64,000 nucleotides of DNA, from NCBI GenBank assembly GCA_046046245.1, contig JBJOKE010000008.1, positions 1 to 64,000 on the forward strand, read 5' to 3'. The notes beneath the pieces are model-generated. The model worked only from the letters and a program-made list of their open reading frames with translations, had not been told where the DNA came from and searched no databases. This document shows, in pieces, positions 55,707 through 64,000 of the stretch; within the stretch, counting starts at the first letter, position 1, and each line of letters starts with the position of its first letter. This stretch comes from UBA4615 sp046046245. GTDB taxonomy: Bacteria; Pseudomonadota; Gammaproteobacteria; Burkholderiales; Burkholderiaceae_E. The position numbers and the translations under genes were made by a program.

Positions 55707-57277
55707 CGGCCCGCTCCGTCGCCCGGCCGGGTCCAGCCGGCGAGGAAGGCCTGGACCGTCTCGGCGCGCGCCGCGAGCCGCGCGCGGTCCCGTCCGGCAT
55801 CGTCGCCGGCCTCGACCGCCAGCCAGGCGAGCGCGGCGTGGTCGCCGCGGCCGGACAGCGTGCCGACGAGCTGGCCGAGCTTCGCCTGCGCGGGGCTGGC
55901 GACCGCGTGGCCGTCGGCGACGAACCAGGTCCAGCCGCGGACCGCGCCGCCCTGGCCGCGCAGCACCCACTCCTGCACCGACAGCCCCGGCACCGCGCGG
56001 ACCGCGGCCGGTCCCTCGGCGACCAGGCCGATGCGCTCGGGCACCAGCCGGTTGCCCTGCGCGACCATCTCCGCACCCGCGCGCTGCGCGGCCCAGTAGC
56101 CGAGGGCGAACTCGACGCCGTCGGCCCAGCGGCCGCGCACCGCGTCGCGCTGCCCGCCATAGGCGGGTACCGGCGACGGGCGGACCGGCTCGAACGGTCC
56201 GATCGCGCCGTGCGCCGCGACCGCGAAGCCGTCGCGGGGCGTCGCATCGAGCGGTCCGTCGGCGAGGTGCCGCGCGCCGAAGGCCGCGGCCGCCATCGCC
56301 AGCACGGCGACGGCCGCGCGGCGCGGGGCGGCGCGGTCGGCCACGGCCGCCGCCGACGCACCGGCCGGCGCGGCACGACGCTCGCGCGCCCGACCCGGGG
56401 CGCGCTCCATCACGGCGCCCCCGGCGATCGCATCCGGCGCGTCCGAGAAGCGCCGCGCGAGCAGGAACGCGACGGACATCGTCGCACCGAACAGCCCCCA
56501 TCCGAGCAGCAGGTGCTCGTCGCCGGTGCCCCAGCGCATCCCCGTCAGATGGCCGCCCATCACGGTCGCGAAGGCGCGCGCCCAGTTCGCCAGCAGCGAC
56601 AGGCCGATCATCGCCGCGACCAGCGCGAGGCGGCGGCCCGGCGAGCGCAGGTGCAGATGGCCGAACAGGACCGCGAGCACCACCGCGACGACCAGGTAGT
56701 GCAGGCCGCTGCAGGCCTCGACGACCGACCACCGGCCGGTGGGCAGCTCGAGCAGCGTGCCCTCCAGGCGCACCGGCACGCCGACCGCACGCAGCGCGAG
56801 CGCGGTCGCGTCGGCGGTCCAGCGGGTCAGCGTCGGCACCAGCGCGTCGCCGGCGGGCACCGCGAACACCAGGAAGCCGAGCGGGAAGGCGAGCGCCCGC
56901 GCCACGGCCGGCCCGTGGCGCCAGAGCACGACCGCGGGCAGCGCCGCGACCGCGGCGAGGTCGGCGATCAGCTCGACCCCGGCGAGCCGACCGAGCAGCC
57001 ACAGGCCGCTGGCCGCGACGAAGGCCAGCGCGCCGCGCGCGTCGCTCGCATCCGGCAGCCCGGCGAGGCGGCCGCGCAGCCGCCAGCCCAGCCAGGCGGC
57101 GATCGGCAGCACCGCGACGCCATGGGCGTGCGCGGGCGACAGCGCCCACTGCGTGGCCATCGACGCCCAGGTCTCGGCGAACGCGAGGGCGGCGGCGGCG
57201 AGCGCCAGCGCCGTGCCGGCCACGCGGCGGCGGACGGACGGAGCGCAGGTCGGGTCGAGGGTCGCGGAGGTGGCCAT
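55703..57277 (-). CDS. xrtA: Exosortase A fused to EpsI domain
   Basis: 524 residues. The membrane part (about 20-310) has the exosortase catalytic triad: Cys189 in VVEACSGLHYLV, Arg234 in LANWARAF and His255 in GDEHLLLGW. Exosortases cut PEP-CTERM tails and transfer the protein, coupled to exopolysaccharide. The C-terminal part (about 325-524, after a second hydrophobic segment) is an EpsI/DUF3485 domain (GYWAAQRAGAEMVAQGNRL), which in many species is a separate gene or is fused as here. No PEP-CTERM protein is visible in this window. The ATG at 57277 lacks a clear ribosome site. Confidence 0.92.
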   Translation of the reverse strand: MATSATLDPTCAPSVRRRVAGTALALAAAALAFAETWASMATQWALSPAHAHGVAVLPIAAWLGWRLRGRLAGLPDASDARGALAFVAASGLWLLGRLAGVELIADLAAVAALPAVVLWRHGPAVARALAFPLGFLVFAVPAGDALVPTLTRWTADATALALRAVGVPVRLEGTLLELPTGRWSVVEACSGLHYLVVAVVLAVLFGHLHLRSPGRRLALVAAMIGLSLLANWARAFATVMGGHLTGMRWGTGDEHLLLGWGLFGATMSVAFLLARRFSDAPDAIAGGAVMERAPGRARERRAAPAGASAAAVADRAAPRRAAVAVLAMAAAAFGARHLADGPLDATPRDGFAVAAHGAIGPFEPVRPSPVPAYGGQRDAVRGRWADGVEFALGYWAAQRAGAEMVAQGNRLVPERIGLVAEGPAAVRAVPGLSVQEWVLRGQGGAVRGWTWFVADGHAVASPAQAKLGQLVGTLSGRGDHAALAWLAVEAGDDAGRDRARLAARAETVQAFLAGWTRPGDGAGR

Positions 57278-57446
57278 GTCGGGGGCGTCGCCCGGTGCGC
57301 CGCCCGGCGACGGCCGGGCGGGCGCCGCGGTGCGGGCGGCTCCATCCGCGACGGTACGCGTCCCGGCGGGGACCCGCCGGCCGTCGGTGGCGAGCGGCCG
57401 CGAGGCGGCGATTGGCGGCCCGCGCGGGTCGGCCCCTCGCAACGAT

Positions 57447-59096
57447 TCAGCCACCGTCGGACGTGCGCCGCAGGACGCGGACGGCCGGGCTGTCGCAGAC
57501 CGCCTCGAAGCCGTCCGGCACGCGTCCGGCGGCCAGCGCCTCGTGGAACGGCTGGCCGACGAAGGCCGGGGCCCGTCGAGCCAGCGCCGGCGGCACGACC
57601 AGCACCTCGCGTGCATCGAAGCGCCGCATCAGCTCGCCGACCGCGGCGGGCGTCCAGGTCCGCGAGGTGTAGAGCCGCGAGGTCGTGCCGAGCACGGGAC
57701 GACCGGTCAGCAGGTAGACCAGGTGCTCCTCGGTGGACAGCACCGGCTCGTCCGGCGGCAGCGCGGCGAGCCGCTCGCGGACCGTCCGGTCGCCGCAGCG
57801 CGTCTCGAGCGCCGCGTCGACCTGCGCTCGGGCGACCGACAGCGGCGACACGATCCGGGTCTCGCGCAGGCCGGACACGGCGGCGAGGCCTGCGACCGCC
57901 ACCAGCGCCGCGACGCCGAGGGGCCGCGCGCGCGCCGCGGCGGGCCGCGCCGAGACGAGGATCGCGACGACCGCGGCCAGCAGCGGTCCCAGCGGCAGCA
58001 GGTAGCGCCACGAGGCGAACCAGGTGGCGACGGTCGCCGCGTTCCACGCGAAGAACGCGGCCTGCGCGCCCGCGGCAGCCGCGCAGGCGAGCAGCGCCGC
58101 CGCCGCGCGCCGTGCGTCCGGCCCGGGTCCGGGTCCGCGTGCCGCGCCGAGCAGCCCGCCGAGCAGCCCTGCGCCGAGGGCGAGCACGCCCAGCCCCAGC
58201 AGCACCTCACCGACGCCGGGCAGCGCCGGCAGCGCGAGCGCGAGCCGCACCGCCTCGGCCAGCGCCTCGAGCGCCGCCGCCGCGCCGGGCGGCGCCGGCC
58301 GGTCGAACTGGCCGCCCGACAGGCGACCCGTGAGCGCGTGATTGCGCATCGCCATCGCGGCGAGCACGATCGCGGCCGGCAGGCCGACCGTCAGCGCCGC
58401 GGCGCTCGCCCGCCGCGGACCGGCGTGGCGGAACGCGACCCAGGTGGCCGCCGCCATCGCCGCGACCGGCAGCACGCCGACGTAGCGGACGGTGACGGCC
58501 AGCGCGCCGAACGCGCCGGCGATGGCGAGCGTCGCGGCCGGCCGGCGCGCGCCCGCTGCATGCGACACGGCGAGCGCCACCGCCAGCAGGGCCGCCACGA
58601 AGGCCGGCTCGGAGGCACCGGCGCGGGTGAGTTCAAGCACCCGGGGATGCGCGAGCCAGACGATCGCGACCGCGGCCGACGCGGCCGGCGGGCAGCCCCC
58701 CGCGCGCAGCAGGCGCCGCAGCAGCTCGGCCGAGGCCGCCAGCATGACGAGCGCGGCGAGCGCCGGCGCCTGCGGCGGCGGCACCCCGGCCGCGACGAGC
58801 ACGGCGATCACCCAGGCGGCCCCGGGCGGGAAGACCGTCTGTCTCACCGGAACCGGCGGACCGAGGCCGATCTGCGGCTCGTAGTAGACGATCGGCGAGG
58901 CGAATCCCTCGCCCGCCAGCAGCGCGCGCGCCGCGCCGAGGGCCTGGATCGCATCGTGATCGGGGACGGTCGCCCCCGTCAGCGCGAGCAGCAGCGCGAC
59001 CACGGCCGCGAGGACCAGCGCGAACGCCGTCGCCGCGGCGCGCTCGCGGCGCTCGACGGTGAGCGGAGGTGCTGTGGGACGGATCGCAGAGGACAT
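57447..59096 (-). CDS. GT39-like multi-spanning membrane glycosyltransferase
   Basis: 549 residues with about ten hydrophobic segments. The first periplasmic loop reads TVPDHDAIQALGAARALLAGEGF, with an Asp pair like that of polyprenyl-phosphate-sugar transferases (PMT/ArnT). YYEPQ and RQTVFPPGAAWV further resemble this superfamily. The C-terminal 130 residues are soluble (STEEHLVYLLTGRPVLG), probably periplasmic. It is the first gene of the minus-strand set and is separated from xrtA by 169 bp. The sugar and acceptor are unknown. Confidence 0.75.
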   Translation of the reverse strand: MSSAIRPTAPPLTVERRERAAATAFALVLAAVVALLLALTGATVPDHDAIQALGAARALLAGEGFASPIVYYEPQIGLGPPVPVRQTVFPPGAAWVIAVLVAAGVPPPQAPALAALVMLAASAELLRRLLRAGGCPPAASAAVAIVWLAHPRVLELTRAGASEPAFVAALLAVALAVSHAAGARRPAATLAIAGAFGALAVTVRYVGVLPVAAMAAATWVAFRHAGPRRASAAALTVGLPAAIVLAAMAMRNHALTGRLSGGQFDRPAPPGAAAALEALAEAVRLALALPALPGVGEVLLGLGVLALGAGLLGGLLGAARGPGPGPDARRAAAALLACAAAAGAQAAFFAWNAATVATWFASWRYLLPLGPLLAAVVAILVSARPAAARARPLGVAALVAVAGLAAVSGLRETRIVSPLSVARAQVDAALETRCGDRTVRERLAALPPDEPVLSTEEHLVYLLTGRPVLGTTSRLYTSRTWTPAAVGELMRRFDAREVLVVPPALARRAPAFVGQPFHEALAAGRVPDGFEAVCDSPAVRVLRRTSDGG

Positions 59097-59328
59097 CGGC
59101 AGCCAGGACGGCTCCGCCGCACGCCGGACCGCCGGCAGACGCCGGCCGGCCGGCCCGGCACGCAGCAGACCGGGTTGGCTGGCACTGTATCGACCCGGCA
59201 TCGACGCGGCGGACGACACGCCGACGAACCGGGGGCCCTCCCGACGGGCGGCCCGCCACCTCACGCGACGCGACGCACCGCCGCCACTCGACCGCTTTGC
59301 TCAAGTCCTGAGAAACCGTGAGCAATTC

Positions 59329-59356
59329 ATGACAAACCGCGCCGATCCGCTAACAT
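59329..59356 (+). promoter_or_regulatory. Candidate sigma-70 promoter of the deacetylase gene
   Basis: ATGACA (59329-59334, one mismatch to TTGACA) and TAACAT (59351-59356, two mismatches to TATAAT) are separated by 16 bp. The predicted start near 59363 gives a leader of about 90 nt to the ATG at 59453. Confidence 0.5.
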
Positions 59357-59390
59357 GTACGGTTGTCCGGTTGGTCTCCAGCGGTTGAAT

Positions 59391-59440
59391 GCGCCCTTCG
59401 AAAGATGGGATGCGTTTCCATTTCACCGGTTGAAGGGCGC
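59391..59440 (+). repeat. 9-bp perfect inverted repeat in the deacetylase leader
   Basis: GCGCCCTTC (59391-59399) pairs with GAAGGGCGC (59432-59440) across a 32-nt loop. The right arm contains the only purine-rich ribosome-site-like sequence before the ATG at 59453. GGTTGAA is also directly repeated (59383-59389 and 59428-59434). A regulatory leader structure is possible. Confidence 0.45.
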
Positions 59441-59452
59441 CGTCCACACCCC

Positions 59453-60520
59453 ATGATCCGGCTGATCGAGCAGGAACTGAAACGTGCGGTGAAGGCCGTG
59501 TGGTCGCCCGCCGTCGACGCGGCCGGCGTCACCGACCGTGCGCTCGCGCCGGCGCTCGCCGACCGCGGCCGCTGGACCCTGCTCACCTTCCACCGGATCA
59601 CCGAGCGGCCGGACGAGGATCCGTACCGGTCGGGAATGTCGGTCCGGGCCGCGCGTTTCCGGGCGCAGCTCGAATGGCTGGTGCCCCGCTTCGACCTGCG
59701 CACGGTCGGCGACGCGCTCCGCGCGCTGCGATCGGGCACGGTCGGCCCCCGTCCACTGCTGTCGATCACCTTCGACGACGGCTACCTCGACAACCTTCGC
59801 GTCGCCGCGCCGATCCTGCGTGCGGTCGGCGTGCCGGCGAGCTTCTACGTGACGGTCGGCGGGCTCGACACGCCCCCGCCCTTCTGGTGGGACCGCGTCA
59901 CGCACGCCGTGCGCACCGGTGCGCGGCGCACGCCGCTGTCATCGGCCGAGCTGGAGCTGCCCGGCCAGACGCGGAGCTGGTCCACCGCGCCGATGTCGCG
60001 CGGCGCGCTCGTCGAGTCCCTGCTCGCCGAGCTCTGGCGGCTGCCCGAGCACGCCGTGCCCAAGGCGGTCAGCGCGATCGAGCGTGCACTGTGCGCCGAC
60101 CCGGCTCCCGGCCCGACCCTGCCCTCGCGGATGGACCGCGACCAGGTGCGGGCGCTGCACGCCCAGGGCTTCGAGATCGGCGCTCACTCGGTCGAACACG
60201 TGAACCTGTGCCTGCGCGACCCGGTCGGCATGCGGGCGGAGATGCTCGAGTCCCGGGCCGAGCTCGAGCGCACCCTCGCCGCGCCGGTATCCGGCTTCGC
60301 CTACCCGGGCGGTCACCTCGACGAGCCGGTGGTCGAATGCGCACGGGCCTGCGGCTTCGACTACGCGCTCACCACGCTCACCGGCACCAACCGCAAGGAC
60401 ACCGACCCGATGCGGCTGCGGCGGGTCGGCGCGCCCGACGCCGACCTGCCCGACTTCAAGCGCGCCTTCGCCCGGGCGCTGGACCGCGACGAGCGGACGC
60501 CGCGGCACGCCGCGGCCTGA
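59453..60520 (+). CDS. NodB-type polysaccharide deacetylase
   Basis: 355 residues. Motif 1 is LSITFDDGYLDN (TFDDG 106-110), motif 2 GAHSVEHVNLC, and motif 3 SGFAYPGGHLDE. An insertion of about 75 residues after motif 1 (from PPFWWDRVTHA) is common in exopolysaccharide-locus deacetylases. No signal peptide is seen. The ATG at 59453 is chosen; in-frame upstream starts at 59405 (ATG) and 59363 (TTG) would overlap the leader hairpin. It probably N-deacetylates the repeat unit or its lipid-linked precursor. Confidence 0.9.
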   Translation: MIRLIEQELKRAVKAVWSPAVDAAGVTDRALAPALADRGRWTLLTFHRITERPDEDPYRSGMSVRAARFRAQLEWLVPRFDLRTVGDALRALRSGTVGPRPLLSITFDDGYLDNLRVAAPILRAVGVPASFYVTVGGLDTPPPFWWDRVTHAVRTGARRTPLSSAELELPGQTRSWSTAPMSRGALVESLLAELWRLPEHAVPKAVSAIERALCADPAPGPTLPSRMDRDQVRALHAQGFEIGAHSVEHVNLCLRDPVGMRAEMLESRAELERTLAAPVSGFAYPGGHLDEPVVECARACGFDYALTTLTGTNRKDTDPMRLRRVGAPDADLPDFKRAFARALDRDERTPRHAAA

Positions 60521-60539
60521 GCGGCCCGAACGCGGGCGC

Positions 60540-60555
60540 GGGGGCCTGCGCCCCC
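60540..60555 (+). terminator. Weak hairpin after the deacetylase gene
   Basis: GGGGGC (60540-60545) and GCCCCC (60550-60555) form a 6-bp stem with a 4-nt loop, followed by TGTTG rather than a T-run. It may end the deacetylase transcript within the 209-bp gap before the next gene. Confidence 0.3.
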
Positions 60556-60729
60556 TGTTGCACGGGCCCCGCAGCCCGCGCGTCGTTCGTCCAGGCAGGC
60601 TGACCGATCGACGGCCCGATGCCGCCCCGCGCGGCCGGGCCGGTCCACGCCGCGTAGGCTGCCGAGGGCCGGCACGATTCGGCCGCATTTCCATCACGTC
60701 GAACTCACGCCAGGCGCCCTCCGCCCCCG

Positions 60730-61815
60730 ATGAACGCGTCCGTCCTGCCGTCCCTCGCGCTGCCCGACCCCGGGACCGCCGATCCGCGGCCGCTCGTGAC
60801 GCTCGTGCTGCCCTGCTTCAACGAGGCGGCGGTGCTGCACGCGCACTGGACCGAGATCGACGACTACCTGCACACGCTGGACGCCCGCTGGCGATTCGAG
60901 GTGCTGGTGATCGACGACGGCAGCATCGACGGTACCGGCGAGGCCGCGCGCGCGCTGGCGAGCGCCGCCCATCCGGTCCGGGTGATCCCGCACCCGGGCA
61001 ACTTCGGGCTCGGGCAGGCGTTCCGTACCGCGTTCGCGGCGTCGCGCGGCGACTACGTGGTGACCCTGGACGTCGACCTGAGCTATGCGCCCGATCACAT
61101 CGGGCGCCTGCTGGAGACGATCCGCGCGCAGCGCGCGAAGCTCGTGCTGGCCTCGGCCTACATGTCCGGCGGCCGCGTGCTGCACGTCCCCTGGCTGCGG
61201 ATCACGCTCAGCCGCTGGGGCAACCGGTTCCTGCGGGCCTTCGCGCACGGCGGGCTGTCGACGCTGACCTGCATGGTCCGCGCCTACGACGGCCCCTTCG
61301 TGCGCGCGCTGGTGCTGCGTTCGACCGGCATGGAGATCATGCCGGAGCTGATCTACAAGACCATGGTGATGCGCGGCCGGATCGTCGAGATCCCCGCGAC
61401 GCTCGACTGGAGCCGCCAGCTGAAGGCCGGACCGGCGCGGGTCTCGAGCATGCGGATCGCGAGGCATGTCGCCTCGACGATCGTCTCGGGCTTCATGCTG
61501 CGGCCGTTCGCGCTGCTGATGCTGCCCGGGCTGCTGCTGCTCGCCCTCGGCGCCGGTGCGGCGTCGATCCTGCTCTGGCACCTCGTGGTGCTCGCGGCGA
61601 GCACCACGCTGCCGCCGTCGGCGATCGCACACGCGCTGTGGGACGCCCACCCCGAGGCGCTCGCGGTCGGTACCGTCACGCTGCTGCTCGGCATCCCGAT
61701 GCTCGGCCTCGGCCTCGTCGCCCTGCAGACCAAGCGCTACTTCGAGGACCTCTACCACCTCGGGGTGACGCTGCGCGCGGCCTCGCTGGGCGAGATCCGG
61801 CGGGACCGCCGGTGA
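60730..61815 (+). CDS. GT2-family glycosyltransferase, dolichol/polyprenyl-phosphate sugar synthase-like
   Basis: 361 residues. The GT-A domain has VTLVLPCFNEAAVLHAHW, VLVIDDGSIDGTGE and the acidic LDVDLSYAPDHI, like DPM1/ArnC enzymes that transfer a sugar to undecaprenyl phosphate. MEIMPELIYKTM and the ending RYFEDLYHLG also fit this group. Two C-terminal membrane segments (about 255-330) anchor it. It starts a run of three overlapping genes (GTGA, then ATGA) with an FAD oxidoreductase and a deacetylase. A lipid-linked sugar donor for the GT39-like transferases in this window is a plausible product. Confidence 0.87.
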   Translation: MNASVLPSLALPDPGTADPRPLVTLVLPCFNEAAVLHAHWTEIDDYLHTLDARWRFEVLVIDDGSIDGTGEAARALASAAHPVRVIPHPGNFGLGQAFRTAFAASRGDYVVTLDVDLSYAPDHIGRLLETIRAQRAKLVLASAYMSGGRVLHVPWLRITLSRWGNRFLRAFAHGGLSTLTCMVRAYDGPFVRALVLRSTGMEIMPELIYKTMVMRGRIVEIPATLDWSRQLKAGPARVSSMRIARHVASTIVSGFMLRPFALLMLPGLLLLALGAGAASILLWHLVVLAASTTLPPSAIAHALWDAHPEALAVGTVTLLLGIPMLGLGLVALQTKRYFEDLYHLGVTLRAASLGEIRRDRR

Positions 61816-63191
61816 CGGCCGCGGCCCTCGACCGTCCGTCCCTCGGCGCCGCGCCGGGCCGTGGCGGCCCGCCGCACGTCGCCGTCGCCGGCGGCGGGCT
61901 GCTGGGCATGCTGCTCGCGCTGCGCCTGGCGCAGTCCGGCCACCCCGTCACGCTGCTCGAGGCTGCACCGACCGGCGGCGGGCTCGCCGGCGCGCAGCGG
62001 ATCGGCGGACACGACTGGGACCGCTTCTACCACGTCGTGCTGCTGTCGGACCTGCGCACCCGCGCGCTGCTCGACGAGCTCGGCCTCGGCGACCGGCTGC
62101 GCTGGGGCACGACGAGGACCGGCTTCTACACCGACGGCGCGCTGCACTCGATGTCCGACGCGCTGGAATTCCTGCGCTTTCCGCCGCTCGGCCTCGTCGA
62201 CAAGCTGCGCCTGGGCGCGACGATCTTCGGCGCCTCGCGGATCCGCGACGGGCACGCGCTCGAACGCACCACGGCGATCGACTGGCTGACCCGCTGGTCG
62301 GGCGAGCGGGTGGTCGAGAAGATCTGGCGGCCGCTGCTCGCGAGCAAGCTGGGCGACAACGCGCCGCTCGCGAGCGCGGCCTTCATCTGGGCGATCATCG
62401 CGCGGATGTACGCGGCGCGCCGCGCCGGCCTCAAGCGAGAGCTGTTCGGCTGGATCGACGGCGGCTACGCCTGCGTGATCGACGCGCTGCAGGGCCGGCT
62501 CGATGCCGCCGGCGTCACCACGCTGCGCGGCGCGCGCGTGACCGAGATCGCCGGCGACGCGCGCGGGGCGCGCGCGACGCTCGCCGACGGACGCGTCGTC
62601 GAGGCCGACCGCCTGGTCTCGACGCTGCCGGTCCCGGTCTTCGCGCAGGCCTGCCGCGGGCTGCCCGCCGAGGTCCGCGCGCGGCTCGACGCGGTGGTGA
62701 CCCAGGGTATCGTCTGCCCGTCGCTGCTGATCGAGCGGCCGCTGTCGCCCTACTACGTGACCAACGTCACCGACCGCTGGGTGCCGTTCACCGGCGTGAT
62801 CGAGATGACCGCGCTGGTCGATCCGGCGCGCTTCGGCGGCCGCTCGCTGGTCTACCTGCCGATCTACCTGCCGCAGCAGTCCGCGCGCTGGCAGGACGAC
62901 GACGCGACGGTCCTCGACGCCTGCATCGACGCGCTCGAGCGGATGTATCCGCATTTCACCCGCGCGCAGGTCGTCGACGCGAAGGTCGCGCGCGCCCGCC
63001 ACGTCCTCGCGGTGCCGACGGTCGACTACAGCGCCCGCGCGCTGCCGCCGACGCGCAGCGGCCTGCCGAACGTGCTGGTGCTGTCGTCGGCGCAGATCGC
63101 GCTGGGCACGCTCAACGTCGACGAGACGGTGGGCGTCGTCGAGCAGCGGCTGTCGGCGCTGCGCGCCGCGCTCGCGGAGCCCGCGCGATGA
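61812..63191 (+). CDS. FAD-dependent oxidoreductase (amine oxidase-like fold)
   Basis: 459 residues. The N-terminal dinucleotide-binding motif VAVAGGGLLGMLLALRLAQSG (Gly-rich at 27-32, acidic end LLEA) and the second motif GGGLAGAQRIGGHDWDRFYH are typical of the amine-oxidase/protoporphyrinogen-oxidase/UDP-galactopyranose-mutase-like flavoproteins. A C-terminal FAD contact (SAQIALGTLNVDETVG) is visible. The role is unknown. Its overlap with a polyprenyl-sugar GT2 and a deacetylase suggests it oxidises or rearranges a lipid-linked or nucleotide-linked sugar. The GTG at 61812 overlaps the GT2 stop. Confidence 0.82.
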   Translation: MTAAALDRPSLGAAPGRGGPPHVAVAGGGLLGMLLALRLAQSGHPVTLLEAAPTGGGLAGAQRIGGHDWDRFYHVVLLSDLRTRALLDELGLGDRLRWGTTRTGFYTDGALHSMSDALEFLRFPPLGLVDKLRLGATIFGASRIRDGHALERTTAIDWLTRWSGERVVEKIWRPLLASKLGDNAPLASAAFIWAIIARMYAARRAGLKRELFGWIDGGYACVIDALQGRLDAAGVTTLRGARVTEIAGDARGARATLADGRVVEADRLVSTLPVPVFAQACRGLPAEVRARLDAVVTQGIVCPSLLIERPLSPYYVTNVTDRWVPFTGVIEMTALVDPARFGGRSLVYLPIYLPQQSARWQDDDATVLDACIDALERMYPHFTRAQVVDAKVARARHVLAVPTVDYSARALPPTRSGLPNVLVLSSAQIALGTLNVDETVGVVEQRLSALRAALAEPAR

Positions 63192-64000
63192 ATGCCGCCC
63201 CCGATCGCGTCGCGAGCGTCTCGCTCGACCTCGACAACCTCTGGTCGTACCTGAAGATCCACGGCGACGCGGGCTGGGCCGATCGGCCGACCTACCTCGA
63301 CACCTTCGTTCCCTACGCGCTCGACCTGCTGCACCGGCTGGACCTGCGGATCACCTTCTTCGTCGTCGGCGCAGACGCGGCCGATCCGCGCAACCGCGCG
63401 GCGCTGCGCTCGATCGCCGACGCCGGCCACGAGCTCGGCAACCACTCGTACGAACACGAGCCCTGGCTGCACACCTACACGCGCACCCAGCTCGACGACG
63501 AGATCCGCCGCACCGACGACGCGATCGAGGCTGCCTGCGGACGCCGGCCGGTGGGCTTCCGCGGCCCCGGCTACAGCTGGTGCCCCGAGCTGCTCGAGGT
63601 GCTCGCCGAGCGTGGCCACCGCTTCGACGCGTCGACGCTGCCGACCTTCCTCGGCCCGATCGCCCGCTGGTACTACTTCCGCACCGCGAAGCTGAGTGCC
63701 GAGGAGCGCGAGCGCCGCGCCGGTCTGTTCGGCCGCTTCGCCGACGGGCTGCGCCCGAACCGCGCCTACCGCTGGCGGCTGAGCGGCGAGCGGCGCCTGC
63801 TCGAGATCCCGGTCACGACGATCCCGGTGGTCCGCACCCCGTTCCACTTCAGCTACCTCGCCTGGCTCGCCGGCCACTCGGAGCTGGCGATGCGCGCGTA
63901 CCTGGGCCTGGCGATCGCCGCCTGCCGGGCGACCGGCACGCAGCCCAGCTTCCTGCTGCACCCGCTCGACGTGATCGGCGGCGACGCGCTGCCGCAGCTG
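63188..64000 (+). CDS. NodB-type polysaccharide deacetylase, partial at the right edge
   Basis: At least 271 residues are encoded and the frame is still open at 64000. It starts by ATGA overlap with the FAD oxidoreductase. The N-terminal SVSLDLDNLWSYL has the acidic metal/catalytic residues of motif 1 in a divergent form. Motif 2 is ELGNHSYEH with its two His. RGPGYSW is motif 3, and a late FLLHPLD gives the His of motif 5. It belongs to the polysaccharide deacetylase superfamily. It is the third such gene in the locus. Confidence 0.85.
   Translation, partial: MNAAPDRVASVSLDLDNLWSYLKIHGDAGWADRPTYLDTFVPYALDLLHRLDLRITFFVVGADAADPRNRAALRSIADAGHELGNHSYEHEPWLHTYTRTQLDDEIRRTDDAIEAACGRRPVGFRGPGYSWCPELLEVLAERGHRFDASTLPTFLGPIARWYYFRTAKLSAEERERRAGLFGRFADGLRPNRAYRWRLSGERRLLEIPVTTIPVVRTPFHFSYLAWLAGHSELAMRAYLGLAIAACRATGTQPSFLLHPLDVIGGDALPQL

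Larger units (their letters stand above)
59097..59452. other. 356-bp divergent intergenic region
   Basis: This is the only gene-free stretch above 300 bp. It separates the minus-strand GT39-xrtA group from the plus-strand deacetylase. Its right third is clearly less GC-rich than the genes. It holds a candidate sigma-70 promoter at 59329-59356 and a leader hairpin at 59391-59440. A TGGCAC at 59180 resembles half a sigma-54 site but lacks the matching GC. I see no convincing small gene in it. Confidence 0.7.

Noticed and set aside
59180..59196. TGGCAC in the large intergenic region as a sigma-54 promoter
   Set aside because: The -12 GC is missing at the required 10-nt spacing.
60671..60683. 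GGCACG-N-GGC before the GT2 gene as a sigma-54 promoter
   Set aside because: The GG to GC spacing is 9 nt instead of 10, which RpoN promoters do not normally tolerate.

Overview
The window is very GC-rich (roughly 70 percent or more by eye), almost fully coding, and carries gene neighbourhoods typical of Betaproteobacteria, most likely Burkholderiales: glnA-ntrB-ntrC, a kinase/phosphatase-rph-rdgB-hemW block divergent from yicC, gmk-rpoZ-spoT, greB, and pmbA/darP/mog. This placement is an inference from gene order and protein style. I do not name a genus. No tRNA, rRNA, CRISPR array, insertion sequence, integrase or phage gene was seen.

Layout. 1-43 is the 3-prime tail of exonuclease III. 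71-5653 (minus) is the nitrogen-regulation block: glnA, a DUF4124 protein, ntrB, ntrC and a DUF4337 membrane protein. Upstream of glnA lie a near-consensus sigma-54 promoter and an NtrC palindrome about 110 bp further up. 5907-12247 (minus) runs Ser/Thr kinase, PP2C phosphatase, rph, rdgB, hemW and an acyl-CoA ligase, and the kinase start lies only 15 bp from the divergent yicC start. 14657-17822 (plus) is gmk-rpoZ-spoT. Between spoT and greB sit two surface-polysaccharide genes, a GT39-like membrane protein and an O-acyltransferase fused to a SASA-type esterase domain. 22319-24877 is pmbA, darP and mog. 24840-27178 (minus) holds a nucleotide-sugar pair (TviB/WbpO dehydrogenase and TviC/WbpP epimerase) expected to make UDP-N-acetylhexosaminuronate. 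relA and mtfA follow.

From 30606 to the right edge is an exopolysaccharide locus of the XrtA (exosortase A) type. It starts with a polyprenyl-phosphate sugar phosphotransferase, the regulatory trio PrsK/PrsR/PrsT and a lytic transglycosylase. Next come a Wza-like export lipoprotein, a chain-length protein, a tyrosine autokinase and an outer-membrane protein. A tightly overlapped plus-strand operon follows: flippase, NodB deacetylase, three glycosyltransferases, a secreted beta-helix protein, a hexapeptide acetyltransferase and a DUF218 protein. A converging minus-strand set carries a GT39-like protein, XrtA fused to EpsI, an O-antigen polymerase/ligase and a GT4. A last plus-strand segment has a deacetylase, then an overlapped GT2, FAD oxidoreductase and deacetylase that runs off the edge.

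The parts form a complete Wzx/Wzy-like polysaccharide assembly route: priming, nucleotide sugar supply, glycosyl transfer, flipping, polymerisation, length control, export and trimming. A sigma-54-type two-component system is positioned to control it, as is a protein-sorting transpeptidase, but no PEP-CTERM substrate was seen in the window. The items most worth following up are the GT2/FAD oxidoreductase/NodB cassette at the right end, the beta-helix protein inside the glycosyltransferase operon, and the acyltransferase-esterase fusion.
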